Virus record (IMG/VR): IMGVR_UViG_3300025660_000003
Coordinates: 1-64,000 of that record
From: a virus
Direction: 5' to 3' (one strand)
DNA: 64,000 bases
Each line of letters starts with the position of its first letter. Position 1 is the stretch's first letter. Shown here piece by piece: positions 22,636 to 29,445 of the stretch. Both the position numbers and the translations under genes were made by a program. A model generated the notes under the pieces. The model searched no databases. It was given only the letters and a program-made list of their open reading frames with translations, and was not told the origin of the DNA.

Positions 22636-23034
22636 ATGACGACCCCCCTCAATGACCGCGAGGTGCCCGAGCGCATCGCCAGCGTGATCGACCGTCTGGC
22701 GATGGCCTACATCAAGATGACTCGTCAGGCGTCGGCCGTCATCGTCGGGGACATCTTCACGTCGAGCTGGGGCTGGGAGCAGACCAACGTGGACTTCTAC
22801 CAGGTGGTCAAGACGACCCCGAAGATGGTGATGATCCGCAAGATCGACTCGAAGACCCACCGGCAGACCGGCGATATGAGCCGGTCGGTCATGCCCGTCG
22901 TGAACACGATGAAGGGGCCGGTGCTCCGCAAGAAGCTGGATGCGTACCAGGGCACGCCGATGCTGAAGATCAACACCTACAGCCGGGCCTACAAGTGGGA
23001 CGGCAAGCCCCAGAATGAGACCAGCTACGGCTAG
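22636..23034 (+). CDS. Conserved phage/mobile-element-type hypothetical protein (132 aa)
   Basis: 132 residues. The segment GDIFTSSWGWEQTNVDFYQVV is a pattern I have seen in small proteins of phages and integrative elements, without a known role. It is followed by beta strands (KMVMIRKIDSKT) and a basic C-terminal half. TGGAGG lies 7 nt before the ATG. It is one of the few plus-strand genes of the accessory block. It converges with the next gene and shares 4 nt with it at the stop codons. Confidence 0.7.
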   Translation: MTTPLNDREVPERIASVIDRLAMAYIKMTRQASAVIVGDIFTSSWGWEQTNVDFYQVVKTTPKMVMIRKIDSKTHRQTGDMSRSVMPVVNTMKGPVLRKKLDAYQGTPMLKINTYSRAYKWDGKPQNETSYG

Positions 23035-24128
23035 GCCTCCGCTGCCTGCTTCTCCGCGATCATGGCCTGGTGCTTGGCGACCCCCGAACCGTCCCCGTCG
23101 CAGGGCCGGAGGTGGTTGAACAGGGCGAGGCGGATCTTCTCCTCGTGCCGGTGGTTGAGCGCACCGAAGTAGCCACTCAGCGTCATCCCACAGGCCCTTG
23201 CGCTGGCGATGTGGCTTGCCCGCACCTCCGTGGTGACGCTGTCCCAGTCGTAGGGGTCGGTGACCTTCTCGACTTCGGGCTCTACGCTCGCGAAGGTGGG
23301 CTCGGGCACACTGAGTCCGAGGGCATCGGGGTCGGTGGTGAACGCGGCCATCGGGGCGTCGGCCTTGTCGTCCTGGAGGATCTTGCCGAGGGCCAGCGGG
23401 AGCAGGTCCTCGTCGTCCGGCTGGTCCGGGGGAGCATCACCAGTGGTGGCCCACCCCTCGTCCTCGTCGATGCCCGCGAGTGCATCAGCGATGGGGTCCG
23501 CCTTGGCGATGCCGGAGGGGTCGGAGAAGGCGTCCGTGCCCTTGCCGATGCCGGAGACGTTCGGAGCCCCGAACGCGGCAGCATTGGCAGCGACGACCGC
23601 CGGGTCACTGGGGCCGACCGGGACCGCGACGACTGGCAGCTTGTAGGTCGGCGTCCGGTGCGTGCGGTCCTCGATCACGGTGTCCTTGGCGGCCAGGTCA
23701 GACAACCCGCGACGAGCTGAGTCCAGCGAGATGTTGGCGATGGTGGCGACCTCGCGGGGGTTGGCGGCTCCCTGTGCGAGTCGCTGCCGCTGCTGGAGCA
23801 CGGCGAGGGACACCAGCTCCTTGTAGTTGTCGATGAACCGATCTGAGCAGGCGTCGAGTTCCGCCAGCAGGTCGGCCATCAGCGACCCCTTCGCCGTGAA
23901 CAGGTACTCGTTGTCCTCCAGGGTCAACAGCCCCTCCCCCGTCGTCATCCGGTTGAGGATCTGCTGCACCGCACCGGGGGCGATGTACGACCGGCTGTAG
24001 ATGGCGGGGGCGTCCTTCCGGCGAGCCATGATGAACGCCGAGACGTGCTTGGCGGTCGTCGCGAGGTCAGCGACCGCTCGCTCGCGGATGATGTAGAGGA
24101 TCTGGAAGGTGCGGGCGTTGATGGCCAT
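23031..24128 (-). CDS. Hypothetical protein with winged-helix-like N-terminus (365 aa)
   Basis: 365 residues from the ATG at 24128, chosen for the AGGAG upstream. Residues 1-170 are helical and look like two winged-helix-type units (GAVQQILNRMTTGEGLLTLE, and NPREVATIANISLDSARRGL). A long acidic, Pro/Asp-rich linker follows (DEDEGWATTGDAPPDQPDDEDLLP), then a short helical C-terminal domain (HIASARACGMTLSGYFGALN). This could be a DNA-binding regulator or adaptor. Upstream, a weak variant of the GGCTCAG-type promoter may exist but does not meet the pattern. Confidence 0.6.
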   Translation of the reverse strand: MAINARTFQILYIIRERAVADLATTAKHVSAFIMARRKDAPAIYSRSYIAPGAVQQILNRMTTGEGLLTLEDNEYLFTAKGSLMADLLAELDACSDRFIDNYKELVSLAVLQQRQRLAQGAANPREVATIANISLDSARRGLSDLAAKDTVIEDRTHRTPTYKLPVVAVPVGPSDPAVVAANAAAFGAPNVSGIGKGTDAFSDPSGIAKADPIADALAGIDEDEGWATTGDAPPDQPDDEDLLPLALGKILQDDKADAPMAAFTTDPDALGLSVPEPTFASVEPEVEKVTDPYDWDSVTTEVRASHIASARACGMTLSGYFGALNHRHEEKIRLALFNHLRPCDGDGSGVAKHQAMIAEKQAAEA

Positions 24129-24215
24129 GTCGTGTCTCCTGGTTCTGGGTCGTCTACCCCTGACGCCGCATGGTGAACCCCCTCTCAGACACGCGACCAC
24201 TAATTCGACACCCTC

Positions 24216-24247
24216 TTGACAGTGGCGAGAACGACCATTAGGGTCGT
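24216..24247 (+). promoter_or_regulatory. sigma70-like promoter with overlapping dyad operator
   Basis: TTGACA (24216-24221), a 17-nt spacer and TAGGGT (24239-24244). The ATG of the MerR gene starts at 24252, so the leader is very short. ACGACC (24231-24236) and GGTCGT (24242-24247) form a dyad over the -10 box, the expected place for autoregulation by the encoded MerR protein. Unlike typical MerR-activated promoters with 19-20-nt spacers, this spacing is normal, which would favour repression. This host-type promoter differs from the GGCTCAG class. Confidence 0.6.
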
Positions 24248-24251
24248 GGGC

Positions 24252-24665
24252 ATGACGGATTCACCCCTGCACTTGAGCCTCACAGAGCTGGCGGACAAGT
24301 CGGGCTTCACGGCCCGGACCATCCGGCTCTACATCAGCAAGAAACTGCTGCCCCCGCCGCTCAAGGCAGGTCGAGAGGCGGCTTACGGCCAGGTCCACCT
24401 GGATGTGTTGCACAGCGTCAAGGGGTTGAAGGACTTCGGGCTGACGCTCGAACAGATCCGCAACCAGCTTCAGGAGCAGGGGGTCATCGACCCGACTCTG
24501 CCCGTCCCCGTGCCCTGGCTCATCATCCAGCCCGCAGACGACGTGGCGGTGATGGTGCGTTCCGATGTCGCCCCCTGGCGACGCAACCTGATCGACCGTG
24601 CCCTCGTGGACTTCGTCCGCGCAGTCACACCGAAGAACCTGGGCGACGAGCCCACGGGAGAATGA
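24252..24665 (+). CDS. MerR-family transcriptional regulator
   Basis: 137 residues. It has the N-terminal MerR helix-turn-helix and wing (SLTELADKSGFTARTIRLYISKKLLPPP...AYGQVHLDVLHSVKGLKDFGLTLEQIR) and a short C-terminal effector region without conserved cysteines. It binds DNA as a dimer, probably at its own promoter dyad. It overlaps the VIT-vWA gene by ATGA, so it is co-expressed with it. The ATG at 24252 is used because an upstream TTG in frame is part of the -35 box. Confidence 0.85.
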   Translation: MTDSPLHLSLTELADKSGFTARTIRLYISKKLLPPPLKAGREAAYGQVHLDVLHSVKGLKDFGLTLEQIRNQLQEQGVIDPTLPVPVPWLIIQPADDVAVMVRSDVAPWRRNLIDRALVDFVRAVTPKNLGDEPTGE

Positions 24666-27334
24666 AGATGGAACCTGCTGTGAACACCCTCATCGACACG
24701 TCCACCGGCAAGGCCATCGACCTCGCCATGCAGAGCCTGGAGGTGACCGGACGGGTCTACCCCGTGGGCTCATTCGTGCGCGTCATCCACCGCTTCCGCT
24801 GCCTCGGCACCCGACCGATGGAGGCCATCTACGTCTCGCAGCTCCCGACCAACGGGGTGCTCCGGCGGTTCAAGGTCATCGGCGAGAACTTCGAGTCCGA
24901 CTCCAAGCTGGAGAAGCGCAAGAAGGCCCGCGAGACCTACGAGGAGGGCGTCGCAGGCGGTCACCTCTCCGTGCTGGCCGAGACCAACCAGGACGGCATG
25001 GTCAGCCTGACGGTCGGCCAGGTGCAGCCCGACGAAGAGATCAGCGTCATCATGGACGTGGTGGTCGGCGTGGACATCAAGGACGCGGGCTTCCGCTTCC
25101 GCTACCCGTTCACCCTCGCCCCGAACTACCACCCGCAGGCGAAGGCCACGGCGACCGAGGCCGGAGGCACCATCGAGCTGCCGTCCGACGTGTTCGGTGA
25201 CCTGGTGCTCCCCGAGTGGAAGGCCAGCGGCTTCGGTCTCCACGAAGTCACGTTCAACCTGCTGGTCTTCGGCGGTGGCGACCTGGTCACCTGCTCGTCC
25301 CCCTCGCACCGCATCACGGTGTCTCCGCAGGGCGACGGCTCCCACAAGGTCAGCCTCGCAGGCATGGCCGACACCCCGAACCGCGATCTCGTGATCGACG
25401 TGTCGGTCCCGGAGGCCAAGCCCCTCCTGTTCGCTGACGCGACGCTCCTCGGTGCGACCCCCACGGGGAACGAGCCGGTGACGCCCGCTGATGCAGCTCG
25501 CTGGACGGCCCTGGTGCCCTCCACAGCCCTCCCGAAGACCACAAGGCAGCCCCGGAAGGTCTGCTTCCTCCTGGACCGCTCCGGCTCCATGACGGGCGGC
25601 TACAACCACGACCCGACTGCCCCCATCCTTGGGGCCAAGAAGGCGCTCCTGGCCTGCCTGTCGCTCCTCCAGTCGGATGACGAGTTCGGCATCGTCCACT
25701 TCGGTTCGGACGCGACGAAGTTCGACAACCGCATGGGCAAGGCCGACGACGTGAACCGGGCTCGTGCCGCGAAGTGGGTCGAGGCGATCCAGTGCGCAGG
25801 TGGGACCGAGATGCTGACTGCCCTGTCCGCCGCGACCCAGGTGCTCGGTGGTCCCGGAGGCGACATCTTCCTGATCACGGACGGTGAGGTGTACGGCACG
25901 GGTGCCATCGTCGAGCAGATGAGTGCGAGCGGCAGTCGCGTCCATGTGCTCGGCATCGGGACGGCAGCTCAGCACCGTTTCATGGCACAGCTCGCCCGCC
26001 GGACGGGTGGGGTGGCCGACATGGTGTCCCCCAGCGAGAACGTGGCGGCCACGGGCCTCAAGCTGTTCGGCAAGGTCCGCGAGCCGGTGCTGACCGACAC
26101 GACGGCCAAGGTGGACGGCGTGGACGTGAAGAACGTCGGGACGGTGTGGGGCGGCCTGCCGGTCCTCATCAACGACCCCAGGGGCGACGGCTCCCTGCCG
26201 GGGACCATCCTCATCGACGGCAACGGGCTGAAGAAGGCCAAGGCGGTCAAGAAGTTCGCCAAGGTCGAGCTGCCGGACGGGCTCGTGTCCCTCCTGTGGG
26301 CTGGGCGTCGCATCGAGGATCTGTCCTCGAAGCTGGACATGGCCGGACAGGGGCCGATGAAGGACCGCATCGAGCAGAAGATGGAAGACGTGTCGGTGGG
26401 CTACAGCCTCGCCAGCCGGGTGATGAGTCTGGTGGCCGTGGTCGAGCGCATCGGCGACCAGGCGGGCGTCACGCCTGACCAGACGGTCGTGCCGGTGGGC
26501 GTACCCGAGGGTTCGGGGACCGTGTTCCCGGCCGCCGTCGCCCACGCCTCCATCCTCGGTCAGGCCGGTGTCGGGATGGGGAACACGGGGATGCTTCGCA
26601 GCATGACCCTGAGCAGCCCGCTCCGCAGCCGCAGGGACTACTCCTCGACTGGTCGGAAGGGCTTCGCTCCCCAGATCCGCCGCCGGGCCGGTCACATCAT
26701 CCCGGAGAGCAGCCGGGGTGGTCAGCCGATCAGCGTGAACTACTCGATGTCCATCGACAGCAACCTCGGTCCGGCGACCAAGGGCGGGAGCTTCGGCGAT
26801 TTCGACGATGGCGTGCGCAGCGCGGCTCCACCGACGATGGACTTCATGGACCTGGAGCGGGAGCGCGGCCCGGTACTGAAGGACAACCAGGATGCCTTCG
26901 ACGGTATCTTCGACAGCTACCAGAAGGGTCCGATCCCGGTCGCGGCCGTCTGCGGTGCCGCCACCTCGTCGGAGCCCTACGACGACGGGACCTTCTACCC
27001 GCACAACGATCTGCTGGTCAGCCTCTCCGAGCTGCTGGCGGACGGCGGAGTCCGGGGCAACACCCTGGAAGAGCGGGTGCTTCACACCCTCCTCCTGCTG
27101 TTCCTGGTCTCCCTGGAGTCCCAGAAGCAGCCCGGGGTCTTCGACGCCCACATCGTCCGGCTCGTCGAGTTCCTGACGGCGAACAAGCGGTCGGTGTCCG
27201 GCCGGGCCAGCCTGGTCCACAAGGGCATCAAGCTGGGTGTCAGCGGGGAGGCACGGCTCCGGGAGCAGTCGATCGTCAGCCTGTTCCGCAAGCCCACGTC
27301 GGACGCCTGGGAGGCGGTACGGCTCGCCGTCTGA
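24662..27334 (+). CDS. VIT and von Willebrand factor A domain protein
   Basis: 890 residues. Residues about 20-160 match the VIT domain (VRVIHRFRCLGTRPMEAIYVSQLP, with RKKARETYEEG). A vWA domain follows from about 297, with a complete metal site: D305-x-S307-x-S309 (DRSGSM), T382 and D407 (ITDGEV). The C-terminal 350 residues are Gly/Ser-rich, then helical and unknown. No signal peptide or membrane segment, so it is probably cytoplasmic. Such proteins act in metal-dependent protein binding; the role in a phage is unknown. It is coupled to the MerR gene, and this pair looks like cargo taken from a bacterium. Confidence 0.85.
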   Translation: MKMEPAVNTLIDTSTGKAIDLAMQSLEVTGRVYPVGSFVRVIHRFRCLGTRPMEAIYVSQLPTNGVLRRFKVIGENFESDSKLEKRKKARETYEEGVAGGHLSVLAETNQDGMVSLTVGQVQPDEEISVIMDVVVGVDIKDAGFRFRYPFTLAPNYHPQAKATATEAGGTIELPSDVFGDLVLPEWKASGFGLHEVTFNLLVFGGGDLVTCSSPSHRITVSPQGDGSHKVSLAGMADTPNRDLVIDVSVPEAKPLLFADATLLGATPTGNEPVTPADAARWTALVPSTALPKTTRQPRKVCFLLDRSGSMTGGYNHDPTAPILGAKKALLACLSLLQSDDEFGIVHFGSDATKFDNRMGKADDVNRARAAKWVEAIQCAGGTEMLTALSAATQVLGGPGGDIFLITDGEVYGTGAIVEQMSASGSRVHVLGIGTAAQHRFMAQLARRTGGVADMVSPSENVAATGLKLFGKVREPVLTDTTAKVDGVDVKNVGTVWGGLPVLINDPRGDGSLPGTILIDGNGLKKAKAVKKFAKVELPDGLVSLLWAGRRIEDLSSKLDMAGQGPMKDRIEQKMEDVSVGYSLASRVMSLVAVVERIGDQAGVTPDQTVVPVGVPEGSGTVFPAAVAHASILGQAGVGMGNTGMLRSMTLSSPLRSRRDYSSTGRKGFAPQIRRRAGHIIPESSRGGQPISVNYSMSIDSNLGPATKGGSFGDFDDGVRSAAPPTMDFMDLERERGPVLKDNQDAFDGIFDSYQKGPIPVAAVCGAATSSEPYDDGTFYPHNDLLVSLSELLADGGVRGNTLEERVLHTLLLLFLVSLESQKQPGVFDAHIVRLVEFLTANKRSVSGRASLVHKGIKLGVSGEARLREQSIVSLFRKPTSDAWEAVRLAV

Positions 27335-27355
27335 CGCTGATGCGACTATGGATTC

Positions 27356-27389
27356 ACCTCCTGTAGGGGCGCTGTCCCCTACAGGAGGT
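27356..27389 (+). promoter_or_regulatory. Hairpin burying the ribosome site of the PLD nuclease gene
   Basis: Perfect 14-bp stem: ACCTCCTGTAGGGG (27356-27369), 6-nt loop, CCCCTACAGGAGGT (27376-27389). The Shine-Dalgarno AGGAGG (27383-27388) lies wholly in the 3' arm, and the ATG follows at 27393. Translation should be low unless the hairpin is opened or the RNA starts inside it. It also sits 21 nt after the VIT-vWA stop and may act as a transcription attenuator; no T-tract follows. Confidence 0.75.
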
Positions 27390-27392
27390 CCC

Positions 27393-27839
27393 ATGCCCCG
27401 CAAGCCCTACGTCTCGACGTACTTCTCGCCCCGCAAGGGGGCCGCAGAGCAGGTGGCCGGGTTCATCGACCACTGCACGAAGTCCATCGACATCGCGGTC
27501 TACTCCCTGACCCACCCCGACATCGAGGCAGCCCTGCTGAGAGCACACGCGAGAGGCGTGAAGCTCCGGGTGCTGACCGACGACCTCCAGTCCCGCAGCA
27601 AGTGGTCGGCAGATGAGCGGCTGGAAGCTGCTGGTGTGCCCCTGCGGAGGGACACTCAGTCAGGCTCGATGCACCACAAGTTCTGCATCGGCGACCGCAA
27701 GGCGGTCATCACCGGCTCGTTCAACTGGACGAAGAATGCCGACCGCAAGAACGCCGAGAACTTCGTCATCGTCCGGCTCCGCAAGACGACGGCCACCTTC
27801 AAGGGCGAGTTCGACCGCATCTGGGAGCTGAACGCCTAG
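27393..27839 (+). CDS. PLD-like nuclease, single HKD motif
   Basis: 148 residues. It has the phospholipase-D-type nuclease core: IDIAVYSLTHPDIEAALLRAHARGV, then the HKD motif H94-x-K96-x4-D101 and GSFNWT. A single HKD per chain means it works as a dimer, like bacterial Nuc endonuclease. There is no signal peptide, so it is expected to act in the cytoplasm on DNA or RNA. Its ribosome site is masked by a 14-bp hairpin, which fits tight control of a toxic enzyme. It converges with the HTH gene and shares 4 nt with it at the stop codons. Confidence 0.85.
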   Translation: MPRKPYVSTYFSPRKGAAEQVAGFIDHCTKSIDIAVYSLTHPDIEAALLRAHARGVKLRVLTDDLQSRSKWSADERLEAAGVPLRRDTQSGSMHHKFCIGDRKAVITGSFNWTKNADRKNAENFVIVRLRKTTATFKGEFDRIWELNA

Positions 27840-28210
27840 TCCTCCCAGACCCTCTTCCGCCGGGGCTTCTCTGGCTCCGGCAGGGGGATGTGCCTCCAGG
27901 TCTTTCCGAGCCCGATGTTCGCGATGGTCTGCCTGGTGACCCCGTAGTCGGTGGCCACGGCAGCGGGCTTCTCCAGGTTGGCGAGCCTGACTCGGATGAC
28001 CGGGATGTCCGTAGACGACAGCTTGCAGCCCCGCAGGGTGACCTCCGGTGGGTCAGGTCGGTCGAGGTCCGGCCACGACTTCCCCTTCACCAGATTCGAT
28101 ACGGTCCCGGCCGTGACCTTGAACTCAGCGGCGAGGATCTTCTGCTGCTCACCTTCGGCCACACGGTCGATGATGGTCTGAGCCTGGTCCTCTGTGAGTC
28201 GCTTGTTCAC
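27836..28210 (-). CDS. Small protein with two helix-turn-helix units
   Basis: 124 residues from a GTG at 28210. Two similar HTH units are visible: KRLTEDQAQTIIDRVAEGEQ...EFKVTAGTVSNLVKGKSW, and IPVIRVRLANLEKP...DYGVTRQTIANIGLGKTW. Each ends in the GKxW pattern of short HTH proteins often found next to phage nucleases. C-terminus basic. An AT-rich inverted repeat lies 25 nt upstream and is a possible operator. The GTG start is inferred; a longer open frame upstream would cover that repeat. Confidence 0.65.
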   Translation of the reverse strand: MNKRLTEDQAQTIIDRVAEGEQQKILAAEFKVTAGTVSNLVKGKSWPDLDRPDPPEVTLRGCKLSSTDIPVIRVRLANLEKPAAVATDYGVTRQTIANIGLGKTWRHIPLPEPEKPRRKRVWED

Positions 28211-28234
28211 GCGGACAGGGTACTTCGGCCCCAA

Positions 28235-28253
28235 AATCAAGTCTATTTTGATT
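28235..28253. repeat. AT-rich inverted repeat between HTH and tail tube genes
   Basis: AATCAA (28235-28240), 7-nt spacer, TTGATT (28248-28253) in an AT-rich island that stands out from the GC-rich surroundings. A TATATG sits at 28268-28273. It lies between divergent genes, so it may hold an operator for the HTH protein and a promoter for the tube gene. The TTGATT to TATATG spacing is only 14 nt, too short for a normal sigma70 promoter. Confidence 0.45.
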
Positions 28254-28320
28254 CTCGCTAGGGCTTCTATATGCCGGGAGTAGTGAGCGACAGGCGAAGC
28301 CCCCGCCACGGAGAACGATC

Positions 28321-29187
28321 ATGCCGAACCTGGACAATGGCCCCGCGAACGGACTTGGAGGTTCCTCGTACCTCTACGATTTCGGGACCTCTCCGAACAC
28401 TCGGACGGCGGTGAGCCAGAAGGTTCGCCTGCTGACCCCGCACTACGGGTCGAGCGCAGCGATGCACCAGATGGGCGTCGTCTCCAGCTTCAACCCCTCG
28501 CAGAGCCGGACGGTCGAGCCCGTGCGTGGCGTCGGCTTCGGAGATCAGGTCGCGGAGCTGGTGCCGAGCGTGACGGAGCCGACGACGGGTTCCTTCGAGC
28601 GTGCGCTCCTGTACCTCTGCAACCTGTGGCAGGCCACGGGCTACGCCTCTGGCGTGGACGGGCCGGTGCGGTCGCTGGCCCACCACAAGTGGCCGTTCGA
28701 CATCGAGCAGCAGCTCGTCTTCTCGACGCTGGCGGACATCGATCTCGGCGTGGCCAACAGCGGCCACGCGGGCGGCACGGGCTCCTTCGACGGCGGCATC
28801 AAGCAGACGGTCTACCCGGCGGTGACGCCGGACTTCGGCGGTGGTGGCGGCCCGAGCGGGCACGGCTCCGGTGGCCCCGCCACGGCTCCGGGAGCAGCCC
28901 GTGGTCACTCGGCCATCATCACCATCTACGAGGCCTGCTGGTTCACCTCCTGGTCCGCCACGTTCGCCAAGGACAGCGGCATGATCATGGAGAGCGGCGA
29001 CGTGACCGTCTCCGATGTCCACGACTTCGCTTCGATGTACGGCGAGTTCCTGGCGACGGGCAACGACCCGACCATCGGGCAGCTCGGCTCCATTCGCTTC
29101 GGTGAGAGTGACTCTGGGTTCCAGATCGCGCAGGTCGGTGGCGACCTGACGGGTGGTTCGCCGCAGTCGCCCTTCATCAACACGTAG
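28321..29187 (+). CDS. Putative tail tube protein
   Basis: 288 residues. Beta-rich centre GVVSSFNPSQSRTVEPVRGVGFGDQVAELVPS, then TEPTTGSFERALLYLCNLWQATGY and HHKWPFDIEQQLVFSTL. This order fits tail tube proteins of contractile tails: a pseudo-Hcp fold with a characteristic GFGDQ-like turn. A Gly-rich loop (FGGGGGPSGHGSGGPA) interrupts it near residue 180. Its place, before the chaperone-position genes and the tape measure, supports the call. GGAG precedes the ATG. It is separated from the sheath gene by about 10.8 kb of accessory genes. Confidence 0.65.
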   Translation: MPNLDNGPANGLGGSSYLYDFGTSPNTRTAVSQKVRLLTPHYGSSAAMHQMGVVSSFNPSQSRTVEPVRGVGFGDQVAELVPSVTEPTTGSFERALLYLCNLWQATGYASGVDGPVRSLAHHKWPFDIEQQLVFSTLADIDLGVANSGHAGGTGSFDGGIKQTVYPAVTPDFGGGGGPSGHGSGGPATAPGAARGHSAIITIYEACWFTSWSATFAKDSGMIMESGDVTVSDVHDFASMYGEFLATGNDPTIGQLGSIRFGESDSGFQIAQVGGDLTGGSPQSPFINT

Positions 29188-29445
29188 CCGTCCGGGACAG
29201 GTAGCCGGGCTGGGTAAGATGTAGACGACCACCTCCCCTACAGGGGGATGGTTCATGTGACCTCGGAAACAGCCGGTGGCCCTCAACGGACCAAACGGAC
29301 AAATGTGACGACCCTCGCTTGCTCTGTCCTCCTCTCCTACGGGAGATGGCTGAATGTGCTGACGACGGATATGGCCTGATCACGACCGCTTGTTCTGTCC
29401 AGAGCCCCCGCTGCTGTTCCCGTCAACAACCAGGGGAACGTGCAG
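29188..29445 (+). promoter_or_regulatory. Structured leader before the tail chaperone-position genes
   Basis: 258 nt without a gene. It holds two hairpins of the same build as in the sheath leader: CCTCCCC-TACAG-GGGGATGG (29232-29251) and CCTCCTCTCC-TACG-GGAGATGG (29328-29349). It also has a direct repeat: ACGACC-CTC-GCTTGCTCTGTCC (29308-29329) and ACGACC-GCTTGTTCTGTCC (29382-29400). No GGCTCAG element. It probably carries a late promoter and RNA-level control. Confidence 0.45.

Larger units (their letters stand above)
17515..28210. other. Accessory block between tail sheath and tail tube
   Basis: Twelve genes, eight on the minus strand, against the all-plus structural runs on both sides. 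They include regulators (MerR, HTH), ATPase/ubiquitin-like genes, a VIT-vWA protein and a PLD nuclease. Three of the seven GGCTCAG promoters lie here. No integrase, transposase, direct-repeat border or tRNA was found at its ends, so it may be a cargo locus rather than a mobile element. In many contractile phages sheath and tube genes are adjacent. Confidence 0.6.

Noticed and set aside
18826-24128. Complete ubiquitin-conjugation operon (E1, E2, JAB)
   Set aside because: None of the unknown proteins shows a ThiF nucleotide motif, an E2 cysteine context or a JAMM motif. Only the ubiquitin-like gene is supported.
24770-27403. 877-codon minus-strand open frame opposite the VIT-vWA gene
   Set aside because: The plus strand has a complete vWA metal site and VIT domain; the minus translation is low-complexity.
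28248-28273. TTGATT and TATATG as a sigma70 promoter for the tube gene
   Set aside because: The spacer is 14 nt, too short. Kept only as an AT-rich regulatory region.
17515-28320. Integrated mobile element with integrase or attachment repeats
   Set aside because: No integrase, transposase, tRNA or terminal repeat was found. The block is reported only as an accessory region.
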